Positions 8,085 through 16,132 of a stretch of DNA of 64,000 bases are shown here, piece by piece (the stretch's first letter is position 1; every line of letters begins with the position of its first letter). Source of the stretch: Streptomyces eurythermus (lineage in GTDB: Bacteria > Actinomycetota > Actinomycetes > Streptomycetales > Streptomycetaceae). The stretch is from contig NZ_BMSK01000013.1 of assembly GCF_014649115.1 (NCBI RefSeq), positions 186,001 through 250,000 on the forward strand. The letters run 5' to 3'. A program made the position numbers and the translations under genes. The notes under the pieces were generated by a model, which worked only from the letters and a program-made list of their open reading frames with translations, had not been told where the DNA came from and made no database searches.

Positions 8085-9441
8085 TTTTTGTGCGGCGGTA
8101 CGAGGCCGCGGGGTGCCGCGCCGGGAGCCGGGGCCCCGATCCGGGACGCAGCTTCTCGCGGAGGGTCCCCGGCTCGTACTCGCGGCGCATGAGTCCGCGC
8201 TGCTGGAGCACGGGCACCGCGTGGTCGATGAAGTCCTCGAAGGTACCGGGGGTGATCACATAGGTGATGTTGAAGCCGTCGACTCCGGCGGCGGCCCAGG
8301 TCTCCAGCTCGTCGGCGATCTGCTCGGGGGTGCCCACGACGCGGGTGGTGGTGATCAGCCGGGCCAGGTCGGCGAACGTCTGCGTCTGGTCGGGAGCGCC
8401 TTCGATCAGGCCCCGTACGGCACCGTGCGCGACCTCCGTGCGCAGCTCGCTCAGCGGCTTCTCCGGGTCGATGGCGCTCAGGTCCACCCCGATGTTGCCG
8501 CTCATGTGGGTCAGCAGACCCTCGACGCTGATGTGGTCGTCGATCTCGTCGTTCTTGCGCCTGGCCTCCTCCTCCGTGCTGCCCACGACGAACGACAGCC
8601 CCTGGAAGAACGCGATGTCGTCGGCCCGGCGGCCGGCGGCGACCGCCCTGGCCCGTACGTCCTCGATGTTGGTCCGGGCCGCCAGCGGGTTGGGGGCGAG
8701 GATGAAGGTGCCCTCGGCGTGCCGGGCCGCGAAGGAGCGGCCGGCCTCCGAGGAGCCGGCCTGGAAGAGCACCGGGGTGCGCAGCGGCGAGGGCTCGCAC
8801 AGGTGCGGTCCCGCGACGCGGTAGCGGACTCCGGCGTGGTCGACCGGGTGGACCCTGGCGGGATCGGCGTAGACGCCGTTCTCCTTGTCGCACAGGACCG
8901 CTCCGTCCTCCCAGCTGCCCTCCCACAGCTTGTAGACGACCTCCATGTACTCGTCGGCCCACACATAGCGCTCGTCGTGCGGCACCTGCTCCTCGAAGCC
9001 GAAGTTGCGGCCGGCGGAGGACTGGAAGGAGGTGACGACGTTCCAGGCGACCCGCCCCTTGGTGAGGTGGTCGAGCGTCGACACCTTGCGGGCGAAGGTG
9101 AAGGGATGCTCCTGGAGTACGGAGCCGGTGAAGGCGAAGCCCAGGTGTTCGGTGGCGTGGGCGAGCGCCGGTATGAGGACGGACGGATCGTTGTTGGGGA
9201 ACTGGGTGGCCTCACGGACCGCGGTGTCGAGGCCGCCCCGGTAGACGTCGTACGTGCCGATGACATCGGCGAAGAACAGCGTGTCGAAGCGGCCGCGTTC
9301 CAGCATGCGGGCCAGCTCGATCCAGGTGTCCAGGTCGGTGTAGTCGGTCTGCCGGGTCGCCGGATGCCGCCACAGGCCGTGGTTGATGAAGGAGACGCAG
9401 TTCATGGTGAACGCGTTGAACAGCAGGGGCTTGTCCGTCAT
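8062..9441 (-). CDS. NtaA/SnaA/DszA-type FMN-dependent monooxygenase
   Basis: A 459-residue LLM protein of the nitrilotriacetate/pristinamycin/dibenzothiophene-sulfone monooxygenase (NtaA/SnaA/DszA) subfamily, which use FMNH2 supplied by a separate reductase. Typical segments are FFADVIGTYDVY, GRVAWNVVTSFQSSAGRNFG, ADEYMEVVYKLWEGSW and LFQAGSSEAGRSFAARHAEGTF. ATG 9441 (MTDKPLLFN) is 5 bp after the stop of the preceding LLM gene, indicating co-transcription. The last codons encode NRENFSV and double as a TetR operator. Substrate unknown; co-occurrence with Ksh components suggests a steroid-side-chain or ring oxygenation. Confidence 0.88.
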   Translation of the reverse strand: MTDKPLLFNAFTMNCVSFINHGLWRHPATRQTDYTDLDTWIELARMLERGRFDTLFFADVIGTYDVYRGGLDTAVREATQFPNNDPSVLIPALAHATEHLGFAFTGSVLQEHPFTFARKVSTLDHLTKGRVAWNVVTSFQSSAGRNFGFEEQVPHDERYVWADEYMEVVYKLWEGSWEDGAVLCDKENGVYADPARVHPVDHAGVRYRVAGPHLCEPSPLRTPVLFQAGSSEAGRSFAARHAEGTFILAPNPLAARTNIEDVRARAVAAGRRADDIAFFQGLSFVVGSTEEEARRKNDEIDDHISVEGLLTHMSGNIGVDLSAIDPEKPLSELRTEVAHGAVRGLIEGAPDQTQTFADLARLITTTRVVGTPEQIADELETWAAAGVDGFNITYVITPGTFEDFIDHAVPVLQQRGLMRREYEPGTLREKLRPGSGPRLPARHPAASYRRTKNRENFSV

Positions 9442-9446
9442 GGCGG

Positions 9447-10571
9447 TCACTCGCCCCCCGCCGCGCGGAAGTGGGGAATGACCTTCTCGCCCCACTGGCG
9501 GATGGTCTCCATGCACGCCTCCTGCGGAACGGTGCCCATCTGGATCAGGCACATCACCTCGTCCACGCCGATCCGGCGCAACTCCTCGACGTAGGCGATG
9601 GCGTCCTCGGCGGAGCCGTAGGCGTGGTCGGCGTTGTAGGTGCCGGTGTCGCTGGGCGTGACCGGGATCTCCGCCTCGTGGAGCTTGGCGACCAGGCGCT
9701 CGCGGCCCCGCTCCAGGGCGGCGGCGTCATCGCCGGCGTCCGGGCGCTGGTCGGGCACGGGGCCGTCGCCGTACCAGTGGGTGATGGACTCGGCGAAGTA
9801 GCGCTGGCCGCGCATGCCGATCCGGCGGGCCCGCTCGGCGTCGTCCAGCACGATCGTCGGGCACAGCGCGGAGAAGTGGTCGTTGACCTCGGTGGAGACC
9901 AGCCTCTCGCCGGAGCGCCCCGCGATGGCGTCGTCGTAGATCGCGCGCAGGTGCCGGATGTTGTCCGCACCGGCGAAACCGAGGACCAGCGCCCCGATCC
10001 CCAACTCGGCGGCCAGGCGCAGGGATTCGTCCTTGGAGCAGGCCATGAACAGGGGAGGGTGCGGGGCCTGCACCGGTCTGGGCAGGATCGCGCCGGGGCC
10101 GATGTCGAGCGAGCCGTGCCACTCGAACCGCTCCTCGCGCCAGGCGCTCGCGAAAATGCGCAGGGCCTCCTCCATCTGCGGACGGGTGTCCTCCGGCCGG
10201 ACGCCGTACATGGACATCTCCTGCCGTGTGGCGCCGCGCCCGGAGCCGATGTCGACCCGGCCGCCGGAGAGCACGTCGAGCATGGCGGCGCGCTCGGCCA
10301 CCCGTACCGGATGCTGGTAGCCGAAGGGCATGGTGACCACGCCGTGGCCGATACGGATCCGGGAGGTGCGGGCGGCGACCCAGGTGAGGAAGATCTCGGA
10401 GGCGCTCATGTGCGCGTACCACTTCAGCGCGTGGTGCTCGACGGCCCAGATCCGGTCGAAGCCCATCTCCTCGGCGAACACGGCCTGTTCCACGCAGTCG
10501 TGGAGGACCTGGCGCTCGTGTTCCGGGGTGGGATCGGCCATCTGGGCCTCGAAGATCATGGAGAACTTCAC
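9447..10571 (-). CDS. LLM-class flavin-dependent monooxygenase
   Basis: A 374-residue luciferase-like alkanal-monooxygenase-type protein. Family segments include FDRIWAVEHHALKWY, RIRIGHGVVTMPFGYQHPVRVAERAAMLD and RVDIGSGRGATRQEM. The GTG start at 10571 lies close behind AGGAA, 48 bp from the flavin reductase, and the stop is 5 bp before the NtaA-type gene, so the three should be one transcript. This is the third of four LLM proteins in the cluster and is not closely related to the other three. The chemistry is unknown. Confidence 0.86.
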   Translation of the reverse strand: MKFSMIFEAQMADPTPEHERQVLHDCVEQAVFAEEMGFDRIWAVEHHALKWYAHMSASEIFLTWVAARTSRIRIGHGVVTMPFGYQHPVRVAERAAMLDVLSGGRVDIGSGRGATRQEMSMYGVRPEDTRPQMEEALRIFASAWREERFEWHGSLDIGPGAILPRPVQAPHPPLFMACSKDESLRLAAELGIGALVLGFAGADNIRHLRAIYDDAIAGRSGERLVSTEVNDHFSALCPTIVLDDAERARRIGMRGQRYFAESITHWYGDGPVPDQRPDAGDDAAALERGRERLVAKLHEAEIPVTPSDTGTYNADHAYGSAEDAIAYVEELRRIGVDEVMCLIQMGTVPQEACMETIRQWGEKVIPHFRAAGGE

Positions 10572-10619
10572 GTTCCTGCTTTCTTCTTCGGGAGGTGGGC
10601 GCAGCGGGGCGGGGGCTGC

Positions 10620-11105
10620 TCAGGCGGGGGTGAGCCGTCGGTACGTCCGGCGGAAGTAGAGGAGGGGATCGGCGTCGCGCAGGGACCGCGCCCGGGTGAC
10701 CCGGCCGATCACGATCGTGTGGTCGCCACCGGGGAGTTCCTCCGCGATGTCCGCCTCGAAACAGGCGAGGACGCCCTCCAGGACCGGCGCGCCGTTGTGG
10801 CCCGGCCGCCACGCGACCCCCGCGAACTTGTCCCCTCCGCTGGTGGCGAAGCACCTGGACAGATCGCACTGGTCGGCCGCGAGCACGTTCACCGCCAGCC
10901 GGCCCGCCGCGCGGATCAGCGGCCAGCTGCGGGAGGTACGGGCCGGGGAGAAGGTGATGTACGGCGGGTCCAGCGAGAGCGAGGCGAAGGACTGCACGGC
11001 CATGCCCGCCGGGCCGTCCGGGCCCTGGGCGGTGACGACCGCCACGCCGGTGCCGAAGGCCGACGCCGCATCGCGCAGGGCGGATTCCTCGATCAGTGGG
11101 GACAT
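10620..11105 (-). CDS. Flavin reductase (HsaB/HpaC-like)
   Basis: A 161-residue NAD(P)H:flavin oxidoreductase of the flavin-reductase-like domain family, supplying reduced FMN/FAD to two-component monooxygenases. Diagnostic stretches are AFGTGVAVVTA, SFASLSLDPPYITFSPARTS and AVNVLAADQCDLSRCFATSGGDKFAGV. Length and sequence resemble HsaB, the reductase partner of the steroid monooxygenase HsaA, but no HsaA-type oxygenase is present. The clients are more likely the adjacent LLM enzymes. The ATG at 11105 has AAAGGAA upstream. Confidence 0.85.
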   Translation of the reverse strand: MSPLIEESALRDAASAFGTGVAVVTAQGPDGPAGMAVQSFASLSLDPPYITFSPARTSRSWPLIRAAGRLAVNVLAADQCDLSRCFATSGGDKFAGVAWRPGHNGAPVLEGVLACFEADIAEELPGGDHTIVIGRVTRARSLRDADPLLYFRRTYRRLTPA

Positions 11106-11167
11106 GCGGGTTCCTTTCCAGGGCGGTCGGGGGCGTGCGGAGCGTGGGGAGGCGGTTCCGGGGGTGC

Positions 11168-12307
11168 TCAGGGAGTGCCGGGCGTGCCGGTCCGGGCGAG
11201 GTTGGCGGCCATCTCCCGCTCCCACGCCTCACCGGCGCGCCGGGTGTCCACCTCGAACTCGAACCGGTCCGTCATCTCCGGCCGGACCTCGGCGGCGTCC
11301 ACGTAGAACTGCTCGTACCAGCGGCGGAGTTGGTAGACGGGCCCGTCGCCGTCGGACAGCAGCGGGCTGTCGACGCGCGTCTTGTGCCGCCAGATCTCGA
11401 TGTCCTGGTCGAAGGCCACCCGCATGCCCCGGGCGGTCCGGGCAGCCATGTCCTCGGCCTGCCGGGCGGTCGTACCCGGGAGCCTGCGGACCCTGACGCC
11501 GTACATCAGCACGAAGCTGTCGGCGGTGACCGGGTAGTGGCAGTTGACGAGGACGGTCTCCGCCTCCGTGCCGTCGCCCAGGGGCTGCCAGATGCGGTCG
11601 ATCATGTAGGAGGGGCCGTAGTACGCGGCGTCCGAGCGCAGACTCAGATCGGCGCCGATCAGCTCCATGCCGGAGTCCCGGCGCGGGGTGCTCTCCACGT
11701 ACATCGCGGCGACATGGCCCTCGAAGACGTTGGTGAACCGGGTCGGCACCGAGTGGTGCACATAGAAGAAGTGCGCCATGTCGACGATGTTGTCGACGAG
11801 TTCACGGCAGTGCGCGCCTTCGACCAGGACGCTGTCCCAGGTCCAGTCCGACCACTCGGACGCCTCGGGGCCGTCGGACGGCTCGTCGTCGATCCAGTCC
11901 ATGCGCGGGATGGTCACGCCGGGACCGGGAGGGTTCCCCTCCGGGTCGTGCCAGACGAAGAGCTGCCCGTTCTCCTCCAGCGTGGTCCACGCGCGGGTCC
12001 TGGCGCGCAGCGGGACCCGCTGCGCGTAGGGGATCGCGGCGCACTTGCCGTCGCCGCCCCACCGCCAGTCGTGGAAGGGGCAGGCGAGGGTGTCGCCCTT
12101 GACGGTGCCGTGGGCGAGATTGCCGCCCATGTGCCGGCAGTACGCGTCCAGGACATGCAGACGTCCGTCGTCCCGGCCCCGGAAGACGGCCAGTTTCGTG
12201 CCGAACGCCTCGATCTCGTGCGGCCGGCCGTCCGTGAACTGCCGGGCGAGGCCCAGGCAGTGCCAGCCACGGGCGAACCGGGCGGGGGTCTGACGGGGTG
12301 TGTTCAT
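11168..12307 (-). CDS. kshA: Rieske non-heme iron oxygenase, 3-ketosteroid 9alpha-hydroxylase oxygenase (KshA-type), copy 1
   Basis: A 379-residue terminal oxygenase. The Rieske [2Fe-2S] ligands are C57-x-H59 and C76-x2-H79. The mononuclear iron motif DxxHxxxxH gives H179 and H184, with the carboxylate expected in FDQDIEIW. Many blocks match KshA of Rhodococcus and Mycobacterium (EAFGTKL, GTVKGD, CPFHDWRWGGDG, VYQLRRWYEQFYVD, PEMTDRFEFEVDT). KshA hydroxylates C9 of 3-ketosteroids using electrons from KshB. ATG 12307 has GAGGAGGAG upstream. It is about two-thirds identical by eye to the second copy at 14716. An attenuator-like hairpin precedes it. Confidence 0.9.
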   Translation of the reverse strand: MNTPRQTPARFARGWHCLGLARQFTDGRPHEIEAFGTKLAVFRGRDDGRLHVLDAYCRHMGGNLAHGTVKGDTLACPFHDWRWGGDGKCAAIPYAQRVPLRARTRAWTTLEENGQLFVWHDPEGNPPGPGVTIPRMDWIDDEPSDGPEASEWSDWTWDSVLVEGAHCRELVDNIVDMAHFFYVHHSVPTRFTNVFEGHVAAMYVESTPRRDSGMELIGADLSLRSDAAYYGPSYMIDRIWQPLGDGTEAETVLVNCHYPVTADSFVLMYGVRVRRLPGTTARQAEDMAARTARGMRVAFDQDIEIWRHKTRVDSPLLSDGDGPVYQLRRWYEQFYVDAAEVRPEMTDRFEFEVDTRRAGEAWEREMAANLARTGTPGTP

Positions 12308-12329
12308 GAGGGACTCCTCCTCGAAGGCG

Positions 12330-12367
12330 GGCCGGTCCCGGCGGAAGGGGGCCGGGCGGGACCGGCC
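12330..12367 (-). terminator. Hairpin between LLM gene and kshA copy 1
   Basis: Perfect 11-bp arms GGCCGGTCCCG (12330-12340) and CGGGACCGGCC (12357-12367) with a 16-nt loop, 33 bp beyond the LLM stop and 22 bp before the kshA start. It may partly terminate or process the operon transcript. Confidence 0.55.
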
Positions 12368-12400
12368 GGGGGATGGCCCGGCCAGGGCCTGTCTTCCGGG

Positions 12401-13375
12401 TCAGGTGCGCACGGCTTCGGCGATCAGCTCGTAGGAGCGCAGCCGTGCCTCCTGGTCGTGGACGCAGGTGACGATCATCAGTTCGTCCGCGCCGGTGGAC
12501 TCGGCGAGCCGCTCCAGCTCCTCGGCGACCGCGTGCGGCTCGCCGACCGCGGACCTGGCGCCGAAGGGGGTGGTCGCGCCGCCGAGCAGCGCGTGGGCCT
12601 GATCGGCCGGCAGCAGGGCGTCCGGCAGACCGCGCGAGATCTTCAGCTGGGCCAGTTCCTGGGACGCGGCGTGGTACCGCGCCTCGGCTTCCGTCTCCGC
12701 GGCCATCGCGGTCAGGCTGATGACGGCGTAGGGCTCGGCGAGTACGGCGGACGGCCGGAAGCGGTCCCGGTAGAGGCGGATCGCGGCGGCGGTGTCACCG
12801 CCGAAGTGGTGGGCGAAGGCGAACGGCAGTCCGCGTTCGGCGGCGAGGCGCGCGCCGTACGGGCTGGAGCCGAGGATCCACAGCGGCGGGGCGGGCACCG
12901 CGTCGGGAACGGTACGGACCTGACGGTACGGGTGCGCCGACGGCCACGCGTCGGTGCCGAGGAACGCGGCGAGCTCCCCGACCTGGCCGGCGAAGTCCGG
13001 GGTGTCCGAGCGGCGCAGGGCGTGGGAGGTGGCCGGGTCGGTGCCCGCCCCGCGTCCCACGCCGAGGTCGATCCGGCCCGGGTGGAGCGCGGCGAGCAGC
13101 GCGAACTGCTCGGCGACGGTCAGCGGGGCGTGGTGGGGCAGCAGGACCCCGCCGGACCCGAGGCGTATCGCCTCGGTGTGCGCGGCGAGGTGGGCGATCA
13201 GGACCGCCGGGGTGGCGGCGGCCAGCGTCGGGTGGCTGTGGTGCTCGGTCACCCACATGCGCGCGAGGCCGAGCCGCTCGGCGAGCCGGGCGAGAGCGAC
13301 GCTCCCGGCCAGGGCTTCGGCGACGGTGGAGCCGACGGGGACGAAGGTGGTGTCCAGGACGGACAGACGGGGCAC
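12401..13375 (-). CDS. LLM-class flavin-dependent oxidoreductase, paralogue of the gene at 4391
   Basis: A 324-residue luciferase-like protein nearly collinear with the one at 4391-5374. Shared blocks are LSVLD at the N-terminus, RMWVTEHHSHPTL, GSGGVLLPHHAPLTVAEQFALLAALHPGRIDLGVGRG (listed in part) and STGADELMIVTCVHDQ. The GTG start at 13375 is supported by GGGAGAC upstream and by alignment with the paralogue. It sits between the reductase and kshA copy 1 in the same orientation, so it is probably co-transcribed with the Rieske system. Function unknown beyond flavin-dependent oxidation. Confidence 0.87.
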   Translation of the reverse strand: MPRLSVLDTTFVPVGSTVAEALAGSVALARLAERLGLARMWVTEHHSHPTLAAATPAVLIAHLAAHTEAIRLGSGGVLLPHHAPLTVAEQFALLAALHPGRIDLGVGRGAGTDPATSHALRRSDTPDFAGQVGELAAFLGTDAWPSAHPYRQVRTVPDAVPAPPLWILGSSPYGARLAAERGLPFAFAHHFGGDTAAAIRLYRDRFRPSAVLAEPYAVISLTAMAAETEAEARYHAASQELAQLKISRGLPDALLPADQAHALLGGATTPFGARSAVGEPHAVAEELERLAESTGADELMIVTCVHDQEARLRSYELIAEAVRT

Positions 13376-13431
13376 GGAAGGGGTCTCCCAAGCAGACGGA
13401 GGGGCAGGAGGACGGCGGGCCAGGAGGGTGG

Positions 13432-14514
13432 TCAGTCGTAGCTGACGTGGACGGGCGACCGGCCGTCCGCGGGCCGGGCCCGGCAGGCCAGGACGTAGCC
13501 CTCCGCCCGGTCCTCCGGTGTCAGTACTCCGCCCGTGCCGTGGTCCACCTCTCCGCGTACGACGCGGCAGGCGCAGGCGCCGCACGAGCCCTCACGGCAG
13601 GAGAAGGGGGCTTCCACCCCGGCGGCGAGCAGGGTGTCGAGGAGGGTGGTCCCGGCGGACCAGGTCAGGGCGTGGGACCGCTCGTCGATGTCGACGACCA
13701 GGTCCACGCCGCTGCCGGAGGGAGCCGGGGCGGACCCGGCCGTCCCGGCCGTGGGCGGCGGCGCGGGTGCCTCGGCGAAGACGTCGCCGGAGAGCGAGAC
13801 GAACACCTCGCGGCGCACCCGCCCGCGCACGGCCCCCTGGGCGCGCAGGGCGTCGTCCGCGGCGGCCATGAAGCCCTCGGGGCCGCAGAGGAACGCCTCG
13901 CGCCCGGCGTACGGGGCGACGAGCTGGGCGAGTTGCTCCGTACGCGGCCGGCCCTGGACGGACGACAGGAGGTGGTGGACGAGCAGGCGCGCGGGGTGGG
14001 CGGCGGCGAGCCGGCGCAGTTCGTCGCGGAAGATGACGGAGCCGGGGTCCCGGTTGGCGTAGAGGAGCACGACCCGGCCCGTGCCCTGCTCCAGTGCCGA
14101 CCGGGCCATGGGGAGGAGGGGGGTGATGCCGCTGCCCGCCGCGAGAAGCAGCAGGTCGGCGTCCGGGGAGGACGGTGTGAAGGACCCGGCGGGCGGCAGC
14201 ACGGTCAGCCGCGTCCCCGCCGTGGCCGTGTCGCACAGCCAGTTGGAGCCGATCCCTCCGGGGACGCGTTTGACGGTGATCGCCGGCTCGGGCCCGGTAC
14301 GGGAGAAGGAGTAGCAGCGGGCGTGTCCGCCCGGCACCCGCACGGTCAGGAACTGGCCGGGCAGGGGCGCCAGTCGGCGGCCGGCCTCGGGCCGGAGCAC
14401 CAGGCTCACCGCGTCCGCGGTCTCCCGGACCACCCGCTGGACCGTCACCGTCATCGCCGCCGTCACGGTCTGCCCGTGGTCCCGGCCCCGGGCCCGGGGC
14501 TGTTCAGTCGTCAT
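13432..14514 (-). CDS. FAD/[2Fe-2S] oxygenase reductase (KshB/HmpA-like)
   Basis: A 360-residue electron-transfer protein that passes electrons from NAD(P)H to the Rieske oxygenases. Domains in order are a ferredoxin-reductase FAD domain (RCYSFSR, GGIGSNWL), an NAD-binding domain (LLLAAGSGITPLLPMAR, FLCGPEGFM), and a C-terminal plant-type ferredoxin with CREGSCGACAC and a distal cysteine (VLACRA). This order is that of KshB and phenylacetate/propane reductases. The ATG at 14514 overlaps the stop of the small cysteine protein by 11 nt, so translation is coupled. Only one reductase serves both KshA copies. Confidence 0.9.
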   Translation of the reverse strand: MTTEQPRARGRDHGQTVTAAMTVTVQRVVRETADAVSLVLRPEAGRRLAPLPGQFLTVRVPGGHARCYSFSRTGPEPAITVKRVPGGIGSNWLCDTATAGTRLTVLPPAGSFTPSSPDADLLLLAAGSGITPLLPMARSALEQGTGRVVLLYANRDPGSVIFRDELRRLAAAHPARLLVHHLLSSVQGRPRTEQLAQLVAPYAGREAFLCGPEGFMAAADDALRAQGAVRGRVRREVFVSLSGDVFAEAPAPPPTAGTAGSAPAPSGSGVDLVVDIDERSHALTWSAGTTLLDTLLAAGVEAPFSCREGSCGACACRVVRGEVDHGTGGVLTPEDRAEGYVLACRARPADGRSPVHVSYD

Positions 14515-14713
14515 GGGCAACCGTCAGCCTTCCCTCGCGCACCTCCCGCTCGATGGACGCGCGCAGCCGGGTGCACCCCTCGATCCGCGCGCCGCCTCCG
14601 GCCAGTTGCGGGCAGCGGTCGGTCGGCCCGGTCCACTGGACGCTGGTGTGCGGAAGGCTGCGCTTCTCCACGAGGACCCCGGTGCCGCACTCCTCGCAGG
14701 TCACCGGCCGCAT
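14504..14713 (-). CDS. Small four-cysteine protein between Rieske oxygenase and reductase
   Basis: A 69-residue protein I cannot assign. Cysteines are C6, C9 (CEEC), C34 and C47; the CxxC plus two single cysteines could bind Zn or an iron-sulfur cluster. The C-terminus is a charged helix (TRLRASIEREVREGRL). ATG 14713 has GGTGAGG 8 bp upstream; a GTG at 14719 overlapping the kshA stop (GTGA) is also possible and would give 71 residues. It overlaps the reductase start by 11 nt. Codon usage is normal. The double coupling suggests a role with the oxygenase-reductase pair, such as assembly or electron transfer. Confidence 0.75.
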   Translation of the reverse strand: MRPVTCEECGTGVLVEKRSLPHTSVQWTGPTDRCPQLAGGGARIEGCTRLRASIEREVREGRLTVAHDD

Positions 14714-14715
14714 GC

Positions 14716-15873
14716 TCACGCCTCACCCCGCGCGGCTCGCGCCCGCCGGGCGAGGTTCGCGTCGACCTCGGCCTGCCACACCTTGACGGCCCGCTCGGTG
14801 TCGATCTCGAACTCGAACCGGTCCGTCATCTCCGGCCGCACATCGGCGACGTCCACGTAGAACTGCTCGTACCAGCGGCGGAGCTGGTACACCGGCCCGT
14901 CCTGGTCACAGAGCAGCGGGTTGTCGATCCTGGTCTTGTTCTTCCAGATCTCGATGTCCTGCTCGAACCCGGCCGCCAGGCCCTGCGCGGCCATGGCCGC
15001 CGACTCGGCCGCCATCTCGTCCGTCATGCCGGGGAGCTTCTTCACCAGCGCCCCGTACATCAGGACGAAGGAATCGGCGCTGACCGGGTAGTGACAGTTG
15101 ATCATCGCTGTTTCGACGGTCGTGCCGTCCACGTCCATGTCCAGGTACACGACCATGTACGACGGTCCGTGGTACGAGGCCACCGACCGGGTGTCGCCCT
15201 GGGCGGAGACCGTCTCGGCGGCGGTCATGTCACCGCGCGGCGCGGTCGCCTGGTACTGGGTGGCGATGTGTCCCTCGAAGACGTTCTTGAAGTACGTCGG
15301 GAAGGAGTTGTGGACGTAGAAGAAGTGCGCCATGTCCACGACGTTGTCGACGATCTCGCGGCAGTGGGAGCCGTCGATGCGCAGCGAGTGCCAGGTCCAG
15401 TCGCTCCACTCGTCGCTGAACGCGCCCTCGATGCGCGGGATCGTGACGCCCTCCGGCGGGGGCGCGCCCTCGGGGTCGTACCAGACGAAGAGCTGCTTGT
15501 TCTCCTCCAGCGTGGTCCAGGCCCGCGTTCTGGCGCGGGGCGGGACCCGGTGGGCGTACGGAATGCCGGCGCACCTCCCGTCGCCCTTCCACAGCCAGCC
15601 GTGGAAGGGGCAGACGACCGTGTCGCCCTTGACCGTGCCGCGCGCCAGGTTTCCGCCCATGTGCGGGCAGTAGGCGTCCAGGACGTGCAGCCGCCCGGTG
15701 TCCTGGGCCTGGAAGACCACGAGCTTGGTGCCGAACGCCTCGATCTCGTGGGGCGCACCGTCCTTGAACGACTCGGCGAGGCCCAGGCAGTGCCAGCCCC
15801 GCGCGAAACGCTCCGGGGGGCTGCCCGCCTCGATGGTTCTGACCTGGTGCTCCGTGGTGCTGGGCGCACTCAT
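14716..15873 (-). CDS. kshA: Rieske non-heme iron oxygenase (KshA-type), copy 2
   Basis: A 385-residue terminal oxygenase. Rieske ligands are C69-x-H71 and C88-x2-H91, and the iron ligands H183 and H188 lie in DMAHFFYVH. Like copy 1 it carries EAFGTKL, GTVKGD, NVFEGHIATQY and VYQLRRWYEQFYVDVADVRPEM-type KshA blocks. It differs in CPFHGWLW in place of CPFHDWRW and in an 8-residue deletion near residue 150. The ATG at 15873 follows GGAGAGGACG. It is first in the minus-strand operon and divergent from the IclR gene. Two KshA isoforms with different substrate preferences are known in rhodococci. Confidence 0.9.
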   Translation of the reverse strand: MSAPSTTEHQVRTIEAGSPPERFARGWHCLGLAESFKDGAPHEIEAFGTKLVVFQAQDTGRLHVLDAYCPHMGGNLARGTVKGDTVVCPFHGWLWKGDGRCAGIPYAHRVPPRARTRAWTTLEENKQLFVWYDPEGAPPPEGVTIPRIEGAFSDEWSDWTWHSLRIDGSHCREIVDNVVDMAHFFYVHNSFPTYFKNVFEGHIATQYQATAPRGDMTAAETVSAQGDTRSVASYHGPSYMVVYLDMDVDGTTVETAMINCHYPVSADSFVLMYGALVKKLPGMTDEMAAESAAMAAQGLAAGFEQDIEIWKNKTRIDNPLLCDQDGPVYQLRRWYEQFYVDVADVRPEMTDRFEFEIDTERAVKVWQAEVDANLARRARAARGEA

Positions 15874-15983
15874 GGGACGTCCTCTCCAGACTCCGCGCCG
15901 TCGGCCGGCCGTCAGCCGCGGCGCCGGCTCGGATGCCGGTGCGCCAGAGTCTTGGCCGGTGCCGCGCGGCTCACCAGAGGGGC

Positions 15984-15998
15984 TCCCGCTGAGCGGGA
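15984..15998. promoter_or_regulatory. Inverted-repeat operator-like motif, copy 2
   Basis: TCCCGCTGAGCGGGA contains a perfect odd palindrome CCCGCT-G-AGCGGG at 15985-15997. It matches the motif at 1702-1716 in 14 of 15 positions and lies 111 bp upstream of kshA copy 2, in the kshA/iclR divergent gap. Confidence 0.62.
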
Positions 15999-16041
15999 CA
16001 CCCGCGGCGGCGGGACCGTCCGCACCGGTCGGCCGAAACGT

Positions 16042-16070
16042 TTGACACTGGCGCCGGGTGCGTGACTTGA
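16042..16070 (+). promoter_or_regulatory. Putative iclR promoter
   Basis: A consensus -35 TTGACA (16042-16047) is followed after 17 bp by ACTTGA (16065-16070), a poor -10. The 18-bp palindrome at 16094-16111 would lie just downstream of the transcription start. Confidence 0.35.
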
Positions 16071-16093
16071 GTTACACATAGGGCCCCGACGTA

Positions 16094-16111
16094 CGAGACA
16101 CATGTGTCTCG
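16094..16111. promoter_or_regulatory. Perfect 18-bp palindrome upstream of iclR
   Basis: CGAGACACATGTGTCTCG is self-complementary over all 18 bases. It ends 21 bp before the iclR ATG and downstream of a TTGACA element, an ideal roadblock position for autoregulation by the IclR protein or for another repressor of the cluster. Confidence 0.7.
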
Positions 16112-16132
16112 CCGGTATCGCCGAGGAGTCCC

